Of a stretch of DNA of 5,756 nucleotides, positions 1 to 5,610 are shown piece after piece. Source of the DNA: Elioraea sp964533585 (GTDB lineage: Bacteria; Pseudomonadota; Alphaproteobacteria; Acetobacterales; Acetobacteraceae); contig CAZHMM010000218.1 in NCBI GenBank assembly GCA_964533585.1, positions 1-5,756 on the forward strand, read 5' to 3'. Positions within the stretch are counted from its first letter, which is position 1; each line of letters starts with the position of its first letter. The notes below the pieces were generated by a model, which searched no databases, was not told the origin of the DNA, and saw only the letters and a program-made list of their open reading frames with translations. Position numbers and translations under genes: made by a program.

Positions 1-30
1 CGCCGTGCTGCCGCTCGCGGCAGCACGGCG
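1..30. repeat. Perfect palindrome with 14-bp arms at the window edge
   Basis: Arms CGCCGTGCTGCCGC (1-14) and GCGGCAGCACGGCG (17-30) are exact reverse complements with only TC between. It lies inside the permease coding sequence, codons 393-402, and starts at the first base of the window. Such a two-base-spaced perfect hairpin inside a gene is unusual and is compatible with a fold-back at a contig end. Confidence 0.9.
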
Positions 31-1208
31 CGCAGCGTGCGCTCGGAGGCCATCGCCAGGCTGCGCGGCGCCAGCGGCAGCAGGCCGGTCGCGTTCTGGA
101 ACGCCCCGAGCGTCTCCTCGCGGCCCTGCAGCAGCAGCACGTCGCCCGGCTCGATCCGGAGCCGCGCGAGCGACTGCCGGCGCACGGTGCCGTGACGCGA
201 CAACCCGACCAGGTTGACGCCCCAGATGTCGCGCAGCCGGATCGAGGCGGCATTGCGACCCACCAGCCGGGAATCCGCGGTCACCACCGCCTCGGCCACC
301 AGCAGCCCGCTGCCCTTGGTCGCTTTCTCGGCTAGCACGAGGCCGAGCGCTTCGAGACCAGGGCCGAGCGCCTCGGCCTCGGCCTCCAGCAGCAGCCGGT
401 CGCCGGCGCGCAGCACGGTCGAGCCGTGCGGCACGCGCGTCCGGTCGCCCGCGCCGATCAGCGCGAGGACTTGGCCGTCGTGGCCGGTGAGCGCCTCGTC
501 GAGCTCCTGCACCGTCATCCCGTCGGCCTTGCCCTCCTCCTGCACGGACACCTCGACCACATAGGGGGCGATGTCGCGCACATCGTCGGCCGAGCCCTTC
601 CGCTTGGGCGCAAGCCGCCAGCCGATCAGCGCGAGATAGGCGAGTCCGGCGAGCGCAACCGGAAGCCCCGCGGTCGAGAAGGCGAAGAAGGTGAAGGGGC
701 CAAGCTCGGAACTGGCCCGCGCATCCGAGACGATGACGTTCGGAGGCGTGCCGATCAGCGTGGTCATGCCGCCGAGGATGGTGGCGAAGGAAAGCGGCAT
801 CAGCAGCGCCCCGGGTGCGATCCCGTCGCGCCGGCAGACGCGCAGCGCCGCCGGGATCAGCAGGCTGAGTGCCGCGACGTTGTTGATGAAGGCCGAGGCC
901 GCCGCGCCGATTCCGCCCAGCACCAGGATCGCCATCATCGCCCCGCTGCCTGCCGGCAGCAGCCGGTCGGCGAGGCCCTGCACGAGGCCCGTCTCCTCGA
1001 TCGCGCGAGACAGCACCAGGGCCGCGGCCACCGTCACGACGGCGGGCGCGCCGAAGCCCGCGAAGGCATCGACGGCCGGCACGAGGTCGAGCGCGACCGC
1101 GATCAGAAGCGCGGCGAGCGCGGCGAGGTCCGGGCGCACGCGGCCCGAGGCCATCGCCGCGATCACGCCCGCGAGCAGACCCAGGATGATCAGTTGCGGC
1201 GTGGTCAT
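1..1208 (-). CDS. SLC13/DASS-type anion permease with RCK_C domains, partial (C-terminus beyond window)
   Basis: Inner-membrane permease of the SLC13 (divalent anion/Na+ symporter, ArsB/NhaD-like) superfamily, which typically moves dicarboxylates, sulfate or related anions. 402 codons are visible. I read the frame from the reverse complement: start MTTPQLIILG, hydrophobic segments at about residues 5-20, 28-46, 53-69, 91-105, 107-122 and 175-196. The family signature SAFINNVAALSLLIP lies at 105-119 and GGMTTLIGTPPNVIV at 146-160. The hydrophilic middle (about 210-375) looks like two tandem RCK_C/TrkA-C regulatory domains, each with a 'GD-LLL' strand (RAGDRLLLE near 267-275, EPGDVLLLQG near 353-362). 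Family members of this design are about 580-610 residues, so the second membrane half is missing at the window edge. The start ATG overlaps the upstream gene's stop (ATGA), implying translational coupling. The substrate cannot be told. The last ten residues lie in a perfect palindrome and may be artefactual. Confidence 0.9.
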   Translation of the reverse strand, partial: MTTPQLIILGLLAGVIAAMASGRVRPDLAALAALLIAVALDLVPAVDAFAGFGAPAVVTVAAALVLSRAIEETGLVQGLADRLLPAGSGAMMAILVLGGIGAAASAFINNVAALSLLIPAALRVCRRDGIAPGALLMPLSFATILGGMTTLIGTPPNVIVSDARASSELGPFTFFAFSTAGLPVALAGLAYLALIGWRLAPKRKGSADDVRDIAPYVVEVSVQEEGKADGMTVQELDEALTGHDGQVLALIGAGDRTRVPHGSTVLRAGDRLLLEAEAEALGPGLEALGLVLAEKATKGSGLLVAEAVVTADSRLVGRNAASIRLRDIWGVNLVGLSRHGTVRRQSLARLRIEPGDVLLLQGREETLGAFQNATGLLPLAPRSLAMASERTLRAVLPRAAAR

Positions 1209-2935
1209 GACCGCCCAGTCCAGAGCCCGTCGAAGAACGCCGCCGCGTTGGTGCCCAGCGTGCGCGTGCGGTAGCCGCCCTCCTGCACCACCAGCGTCGG
1301 CAGGTTCAGGCCCGCGAGCCGCGCGCCGATGCGCCGGAAATCGGCGGGCCGGTGCCGCCAGGAGCCGGTGGGATCGCCGGCGGCGGTGTCGAAGCCGGCG
1401 GCAACGACCAGGAAACGCGGATCGTGGCGGATGATGCGACGGCAGGCGATCTCCAGCGCCTCGGCGAACTGCGCGGGGCTCGCTGCCTCGGGCAGCGGCA
1501 GGTTCAGGTTGAAGCCCGCACCTTCCCTCTCGCCGCGTTCGTCGCGGAACCCCGAGAAGTACGGGTAGGCGATCGCCGGATCGCCGTGGATCGAGATCGT
1601 CAGCACGTCCGAGCGCGCATAGAAGATGTCCTGTGTGCCGTTGCCGTGGTGGTAATCGATGTCGAGCACCACAGAACGCCCGAACCGGCTGAGCAGTTCC
1701 GCCGCGATCGCGGCATTGTTGAGGTAGCAGAATCCGCCGAATGCGCGCCGCTCGGCGTGGTGGCCGGGCGGGCGGACCAGCGCATAGGCGAGCCGTTCGC
1801 CGGCCAGTACCGCCTCTGCCGCGGTGAGCGCGCAATCGACCGCGTGGCGCGCGGCCTTCCATGCGTTGCCGGTGATCGGCGTGAAAGTGTCGATGCAGTA
1901 ATAACCTGCGCGCAGCGCGAGGTCCTTCGGCGGGCGCGTGGCGTTGCGGATCGGGAACACATACGGATAGACCGCTCTGCCCTCGCCCACCTCGGCACAG
2001 GCCGCGCGCAGATAGGCAACGAGGCCGCGGTCATGCACTGCCGTGATCGCGGCGTCGGGGAAGGCGCGGGCCGGCAGGCTGCGCAGCGGCACCGCGCGCG
2101 GCAGGTGTTCGAGGATTTCGCGCACGCGCACCGGCGCCTCGACATAGCCGCGCTCGCGCACATGATGGATGTCGTGGCGGTCGTTGACGACCAGCGTCAT
2201 CGCCGGGCCGGGCGACAGGCGCGGTGCCGGCAACGCGCGTGCGGGCCGAGGAACCTCACGCAGCAGCACCGGATCGTTGCGCACACTCTCGATTACGCGC
2301 TCGATGTAGGCGGGCGAGCAGACGCGTCCGTATTTGCGTGTCAGCACTGCCCGGATCGCCTCCCGCGCCTCGTCGCGCGGCCACGCATCGCGCCGGTCGA
2401 GCAGATCGACGACCAACAGCGGCGGCATCGGCCCAGTCTCGCCCGGGATCGGCAGCTCGTACTCGGTGCCGGCGAGCGGGCGCGCGCCGAACCGGGCATA
2501 GAAGCGCAACCGCCGCGCATTCGCCGCGCGCAGGGCCGGATCGGTGACCACCTTCGGGTCGTCGGGCAGGCACTCGCAGAGCAGCACCGAGGCGTTGAGT
2601 CCAGCGGCAAGCTCCCGCGCACGCTGATAGAGCGCGCCCCCCACCCCGGCCCCCCGCGCGCCCTCGGCGCCGGCGATGTAGTCAAGCCAAAGCACGCGCA
2701 CATCCGGCATGTGCCAGAGGATCGCCGCTCCCCGAACGCGCCCCATACCGTCCTCGGCGGCCAGCAGGAAGGGGCGGACCTTCTCTGGCCCGCCGCGGCG
2801 GAGCAGGGCGGCGAGCGTCTCGAACTCGCCCTCGCGCGCCGCCGGGAAGGCCGCACGGAGGAGCTTGATTGCCGCCTCGATGGCGTCCCGGTCGATACGC
2901 GTGGCGTCGTCGGCGATGCGGCGGATGCGGATCAT
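1205..2935 (-). CDS. GNAT acetyltransferase - histone deacetylase/acetylpolyamine amidohydrolase fusion
   Basis: A 576-residue cytoplasmic two-domain protein with no signal peptide or membrane segment. Residues about 1-180 form a GNAT domain: the acetyl-CoA pyrophosphate loop RGAGVG is at 94-99 and the terminal motif RFYARFGARPL at 144-154. A helical, proline-rich linker (about 181-245) joins it to a zinc amidohydrolase domain (about 246-571). That domain has RPPGHHA at 388-394 (tandem His392/His393), GGFCYLNNAAIAA at 400-412, DIDYHHGNGTQ at 425-435 (expected zinc ligands Asp427 and His429), AAGFDTAAGDP at 512-522 (third ligand Asp516) and EGGY at 552-555 (catalytic Tyr555). All key residues are present, so it should be active. 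The VFPIRNATRPP...GYYCID and HGDPAIAYPYFSG stretches resemble acetylpolyamine amidohydrolases more than true histone deacetylases, which fits a small acetylamide substrate. An in-frame TGA seven codons upstream and no GTG/TTG between fix the ATG as the first possible start; no strong ribosome site is visible. It follows the solute-binding gene by 42 bp and overlaps the permease by 4. Confidence 0.93.
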   Translation of the reverse strand: MIRIRRIADDATRIDRDAIEAAIKLLRAAFPAAREGEFETLAALLRRGGPEKVRPFLLAAEDGMGRVRGAAILWHMPDVRVLWLDYIAGAEGARGAGVGGALYQRARELAAGLNASVLLCECLPDDPKVVTDPALRAANARRLRFYARFGARPLAGTEYELPIPGETGPMPPLLVVDLLDRRDAWPRDEAREAIRAVLTRKYGRVCSPAYIERVIESVRNDPVLLREVPRPARALPAPRLSPGPAMTLVVNDRHDIHHVRERGYVEAPVRVREILEHLPRAVPLRSLPARAFPDAAITAVHDRGLVAYLRAACAEVGEGRAVYPYVFPIRNATRPPKDLALRAGYYCIDTFTPITGNAWKAARHAVDCALTAAEAVLAGERLAYALVRPPGHHAERRAFGGFCYLNNAAIAAELLSRFGRSVVLDIDYHHGNGTQDIFYARSDVLTISIHGDPAIAYPYFSGFRDERGEREGAGFNLNLPLPEAASPAQFAEALEIACRRIIRHDPRFLVVAAGFDTAAGDPTGSWRHRPADFRRIGARLAGLNLPTLVVQEGGYRTRTLGTNAAAFFDGLWTGRS

Positions 2936-2977
2936 CGGCGCTGTGGTAGCACGTCAGGGGACGCCGCGCTGCGGCGG

Positions 2978-3958
2978 CTACTCGGTGATGCCGAGGCTCC
3001 GCACCAAGGGTACCCAGGTCGCGTTCTCGGTGCGCACGAACTCGGCGAAGCGTTCGGGCGTGTAGCCGCGCATCGCCGGCGTGCCCATCTGCTCGAAGCG
3101 CGCCTGAATCGCGGGATCGGCCAGCGCCTGCTCCACCGCGGCGGCCATCCGCGCGACGATCTCGCGCGGCAATCCCGCCGGGCCGAACACGCCATACCAG
3201 GAATAGGCCTTGTAGTCGGGCAGGCCGATCTCCCGCGCCGTCGGCACCGCTGGCACAAGCGAAGAGCGCTCATCCGTCGCCATGAACAGGATCTTCGCGG
3301 TGCCCGCCTCCTCGTGCGGTTTCAGCAGGCTTGCGATGTCGAAGGTGTAGTGGACCTCGCCGGCGGAAAGGGCTGCGAACACCGGCCCGGAACCGCGATA
3401 GGGCACATGCACGACCTCCGCGCCGATCGCACGCGCGAAGGTGGCGCAGGCGATGTGGCCCGAGGTACCGACGCCCGCCGAGCCATACTGGTATTTTCCC
3501 GGATTGTTGCGAAGAAGCGCAATGAACTCGGGCGCTGTGCTCACCGCGAGCCCACGCCGCGTGACGCCGAGGCCCACAGGAACGAACACAGTGGGCGCGA
3601 TCGGCGTGAGGTCGCGCACGGGATCGAATGGCAGCGGCTGGGGCAGGCCCGGCGCCAGGCCAACCTGCGAGAGCGTGGCCATGCCGAGCACGTCACCGGT
3701 CGGTGCCTGCTTGGAGACGAAATCGACCCCGATCACGCCGCCCGCCCCGGCGCGGTTCTCCACCACCACCGGCTGGCCGAGGATCTCCGAGACCTTCGGC
3801 GCCCAGAGCCGTGTCGTCACGTCGGTGCCGCCGCCGGGCGCAAAGGGCACGATCAGCCGCACCGGCCGGGTCGGCCAGGTCTGCGCGCGGGCGGACATCG
3901 TGAACGCGAGTGCGGGGGCGGCGAGGAGCGTGCGGCGGCGAAGGGGCTGTGTCGGCAT
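2978..3958 (-). CDS. Bug/TctC-family tripartite tricarboxylate transporter solute-binding protein
   Basis: Periplasmic receptor of 326 residues, the normal size for the family, whose members bind carboxylates, amino acids or related small molecules. Residues 1-25 are an export signal with an LRRRTLLAAPALA core (twin-arginine-like) and a likely cut after ARA before Gln26. Mature-protein hallmarks are PFAPGGGTD (38-46), GQPVVVENRAGAGG (61-74), YGSAGVGTSGH (158-168), VPYRGSGP (185-192) and VPTAREIGLP (238-247). The usual 'PDGYTLL' segment is replaced by PTGDVLGMAT (86-95), so the ligand may differ from better-known Bugs. The reading frame is open further upstream to 4114, but I chose the ATG at 3958 because it starts the signal peptide and has a good GGAGAG ribosome site 9 bases upstream; the longer N-terminus is arginine/proline-rich without family features. 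No TctA or TctB is in the window. It is probably the first gene of the leftward operon. Confidence 0.95.
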   Translation of the reverse strand: MPTQPLRRRTLLAAPALAFTMSARAQTWPTRPVRLIVPFAPGGGTDVTTRLWAPKVSEILGQPVVVENRAGAGGVIGVDFVSKQAPTGDVLGMATLSQVGLAPGLPQPLPFDPVRDLTPIAPTVFVPVGLGVTRRGLAVSTAPEFIALLRNNPGKYQYGSAGVGTSGHIACATFARAIGAEVVHVPYRGSGPVFAALSAGEVHYTFDIASLLKPHEEAGTAKILFMATDERSSLVPAVPTAREIGLPDYKAYSWYGVFGPAGLPREIVARMAAAVEQALADPAIQARFEQMGTPAMRGYTPERFAEFVRTENATWVPLVRSLGITE

Positions 3959-3965
3959 TTGGTCT

Positions 3966-3971
3966 CTCTCC
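3966..3971 (-). promoter_or_regulatory. Ribosome binding site GGAGAG for the leftward solute-binding protein
   Basis: On the minus strand GGAGAG is followed by a further AGACC-type spacer and the ATG at 3958, giving about 7-9 bases of spacing. It decides the start of the solute-binding gene, whose open frame otherwise extends 52 codons further upstream. Confidence 0.7.
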
Positions 3972-4004
3972 GGTGCGGGGCGGCGCAACTTAGGTCGCCG
4001 GCGT

Positions 4005-4029
4005 GGCACCTGCCAGGGGCTTTGGTGCC
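4005..4029. promoter_or_regulatory. Inverted repeat GGCACC-N13-GGTGCC, candidate operator
   Basis: Perfect 6-bp arms GGCACC (4005-4010) and GGTGCC (4024-4029) are separated by 13 bases in the middle of the divergent intergenic region. The centre-to-centre arm distance of 19 bp is close to two helical turns, which fits a dimeric regulator such as LysR- or GntR-type binding to adjacent major grooves. A further GGTGC copy at 3972-3976 could be an extra half-site. In DNA this GC-rich, short arms like these arise by chance fairly often, so this is only a candidate. Confidence 0.3.
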
Positions 4030-4076
4030 GCCGTGCGCAATGCGAGACACTGGGGCAAGCCGCCCACTGCAAGGTC

Positions 4077-4084
4077 AAGGTGAG
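4077..4084 (+). promoter_or_regulatory. Ribosome binding site AAGGTGAG for the thioesterase
   Basis: AAGGTGAG lies 7 bases before the ATG at 4092. It is the deciding evidence for that start, since the frame is open upstream to 3441. A GTG at 4080 is in frame but would place the start inside this ribosome site. Confidence 0.65.
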
Positions 4085-4091
4085 TAGCACG

Positions 4092-4553
4092 ATGCAGGAC
4101 GACGCACGCGACACCGAGGTGCTCTGTCGGGTCCGCCCCGAACGGGTAGACCACTACGGCCACATGAACCTCGCCTACTATCTGGTTGCCTTCGATCTCG
4201 CGACCGACGGGCTCTGGCCGGTGCTGAACCTCGGTGCGTCCTTTCGCGCACGCGGGCTCGGCACCTTCGCCGTGGAGTCCTGGCAGGCCTATGTGCGCGA
4301 GGTGGTGCTCGACGCGCCGCTCTCCGCCGACAGCGCAGTCCTGGCGTTCGATGCCAAGCGGCTGCTGATCCGCCATCGCCTGTACCACGCGGAGGAAGGA
4401 TGGCTCTCAGCGGAGAACGAGGTGCTGTATCTCTGTGTCGATCTCGCAACGCGGCGCGTCGCGGCATGGCCGGACGATGTGCTGTCCGAATTGGCCACGC
4501 ATCGGACGGCTGATGTGCCAAGGCGTCTCGCGCTGACGCGCCGCAGACGTTGA
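4092..4553 (+). CDS. Hotdog-fold acyl-CoA thioesterase (4HBT/FcbC-YbgC-like)
   Basis: A 153-residue cytoplasmic protein of the hotdog thioesterase superfamily, which hydrolyses acyl-CoA to free acid and CoA and normally works as a dimer of dimers. The family's N-terminal active-site stretch is VRPERVDHYGHMNLAYYLVAFD (residues 14-35, described by its key residues): Asp20 is the expected catalytic acid, followed by the HMN at 24-26 before the central helix. The later strands are ESWQAYVREVVLDAPL (62-77), RLLIRHRLYH (90-99) and SAENEVLYLCVDLATRRVA (106-124). The Asp-His-x-Gly-His-Met-Asn pattern resembles thioesterases linked to carnitine/betaine and short-chain acyl-CoA catabolism, but the substrate is not readable from sequence. 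The tail after 134 is arginine-rich. It is the first gene of the rightward group, 57 bp ahead of a second solute-binding protein. Confidence 0.88.
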   Translation: MQDDARDTEVLCRVRPERVDHYGHMNLAYYLVAFDLATDGLWPVLNLGASFRARGLGTFAVESWQAYVREVVLDAPLSADSAVLAFDAKRLLIRHRLYHAEEGWLSAENEVLYLCVDLATRRVAAWPDDVLSELATHRTADVPRRLALTRRRR

Positions 4554-4579
4554 CGCGGGCACGGTGCGACGGGGATGAT
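4550..4579 (+). promoter_or_regulatory. Possible sigma-70 promoter before the second solute-binding protein
   Basis: TTGACG at 4550-4555 (5 of 6 matches to the -35 consensus) and GATGAT at 4574-4579 (4 of 6 matches to -10) are 18 bases apart. The -35 element overlaps the thioesterase stop codon. It would start transcription near 4586, leaving a leader of about 25 bases before the ATG at 4611. If real, the solute-binding gene can be expressed independently of the thioesterase. Confidence 0.3.
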
Positions 4580-4597
4580 CCATCCAACAAACCGTAT

Positions 4598-4604
4598 GGG
4601 AGAG
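4598..4604 (+). promoter_or_regulatory. Ribosome binding site GGGAGAG for the second solute-binding protein
   Basis: GGGAGAG sits 6 bases before the ATG at 4611. It favours that start over the in-frame ATGs at 4575 and 4596, which would place extra residues ahead of an already complete signal peptide. Confidence 0.7.
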
Positions 4605-4610
4605 CGTCCG

Positions 4611-5591
4611 ATGCCTGTCTCACGCCGCGCCCTGATAGGGGCCAGTTTGGTCACACCGTTCGCCGCACCCGCGCTGGCCCAGGCGCGTTACCCCGATCGG
4701 CCGGTCGTGCTGGTCGCTCCATTCGGTGCGGGCGGCGCCTCCGATGTCGCCGCACGCACCTTCGCCGCGCATGCCGACAGGCATCTCGGCCAGCCCATCG
4801 TGGTGGAGAACCGCACCGGCGCCTCGGGCATGATCGGCACGCTGCATGTGCGTCGTGCGGCGTCTGATGGACATACACTACTGATGGCGCGCATCGCTTC
4901 CTCGGCGATCGTGCCGGCGATCGATCCGGCCGCGCAATACGCCTGGGATGAGTTCACCTTCCTCGGAATGGTGGACATCAATCCCTTCGTGTTCGTCGTC
5001 CGCGCGGATGCGCCGTGGCGGACGCTCGGCGAGCTGGTCGAGGAGATCGGCCGCCGTCCAGGCGCACTGAACCACGGCAGCTCGGGGCCAAGCACGATCC
5101 TCAATCTCGGCGTGCGATACCTGCTCCTGCAGGCGGGACTGGCGCCGGACGCGACGGTCGAGGTGCCGTTCCGCGGCGGCGGCGAGGTCGCGGCCGCGCT
5201 GCTCGGCGGGCAGGTGCAGCTGGTCGGACAAAACCTAAGCGAGACCGCCGGCGCGATCGCGGGCGGACGAGTGCGTGCGCTTGCGGTGACGACGCCCGAA
5301 CGCTTTTCCTCCATCCCGGATGTGCCGACGGTCCGCGAGGCCGGCTTCGCGCAACTCGAGGCCATCGTCGGCTGGGATGCGCTCGCGGGTCCGCCAAGCC
5401 TGCCGGCGACGGTGACGCGACGTTGGGGCGAGGTGATGGGCGCCCTCAGCAAGGACGAGGGCTGGATCGCCGCGACGCGACGCGTGGGCTCCGTTCCGTA
5501 CATCACCGACGGTGCGGCAGCGAAGGCCTATATCGGCGAGCAGGTGCGGCTCTATCGCGATCTTGGGCGCAGGCTCGGGATCGTGACCTGA
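4611..5591 (+). CDS. Second Bug/TctC-family solute-binding protein
   Basis: Periplasmic receptor of 326 residues. The signal peptide (1-23) has a twin-arginine-like SRRALIG start and a likely cut after ALA before Gln24. Family hallmarks are PFGAGGASD (37-45), GQPIVVENRTGASG (60-73), SDGHTLLM (85-92), NHGSSGPST (154-162), VPFRGGGE (185-192) and VPTVREAGF (238-246). It keeps the classical DGHTLLM segment that the leftward paralogue lacks, and the two share only the family motifs by eye, so they look like different-specificity receptors rather than a recent duplication. I chose the ATG at 4611 for its ribosome site and for the signal peptide beginning there. It lies 57 bp after the thioesterase in the same direction. 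The TGA stop falls inside a tandem 14-bp repeat. No TctA/TctB follows before the window ends. Confidence 0.95.
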   Translation: MPVSRRALIGASLVTPFAAPALAQARYPDRPVVLVAPFGAGGASDVAARTFAAHADRHLGQPIVVENRTGASGMIGTLHVRRAASDGHTLLMARIASSAIVPAIDPAAQYAWDEFTFLGMVDINPFVFVVRADAPWRTLGELVEEIGRRPGALNHGSSGPSTILNLGVRYLLLQAGLAPDATVEVPFRGGGEVAAALLGGQVQLVGQNLSETAGAIAGGRVRALAVTTPERFSSIPDVPTVREAGFAQLEAIVGWDALAGPPSLPATVTRRWGEVMGALSKDEGWIAATRRVGSVPYITDGAAAKAYIGEQVRLYRDLGRRLGIVT

Positions 5592-5610
5592 CGGGGGTGA
5601 CCTGACGGGG
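5583..5610 (+). repeat. Perfect tandem duplication of 14 bp across the stop codon
   Basis: GTGACCTGACGGGG occurs at 5583-5596 and again directly at 5597-5610. The first copy encodes the last codons and TGA stop of the solute-binding protein; the second copy is shifted in frame because 14 is not a multiple of three, though another in-frame TGA follows at 5598-5600. The second copy runs into a G tract totalling eight bases (5607-5614). It looks like a replication-slippage duplication. Confidence 0.9.

Larger units (their letters stand above)
3959..4091. promoter_or_regulatory. Divergent intergenic region driving both gene groups
   Basis: This 133-bp gap separates the start codons of the leftward solute-binding protein and the rightward thioesterase, so promoters for both directions are expected here. 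I see no convincing -35/-10 pair in either direction. A TTGACC lies on the minus strand at 4078-4073 but has no fitting -10 at 16-19 bases. A TTGGTG (plus, about 4023-4028) followed 17 bases later by AGACAC is too weak to call. The region includes a dyad at 4005-4029, listed separately. No regulator gene is present in the window. Confidence 0.6.

Noticed and set aside
426..1434. Plus-strand open frames opposite the permease
   Set aside because: They lie antisense to a frame with clear SLC13 signatures and have low-complexity Arg/Ala/Ser/Pro composition.
1205..2200. Internal start at Met246 giving a stand-alone deacetylase
   Set aside because: The bases before this ATG are C-rich (CCCGGCCCGGCG) with no ribosome site, and the frame is continuous with the GNAT domain.
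2936..2977. Terminator hairpin between the leftward receptor and the fusion gene (GCCGC-N6-GCGGC)
   Set aside because: The stem is only 5 bp and there is no T tract after it, so it should not separate the two genes.
1352..4087. A 911-codon open frame on the plus strand, antisense to the fusion gene and the first receptor
   Set aside because: It is composed of Arg, Ala, His and Gly-rich sequence without any domain, has no ribosome site, and mirrors two genes with full family motifs on the other strand. Long antisense openings are expected in DNA this GC-rich.
3959..4114. Longer N-terminus for the leftward receptor starting at 4114
   Set aside because: The extra 52 residues would precede a complete signal peptide, would overlap the thioesterase start, and the ATG at 3958 has its own good ribosome site.
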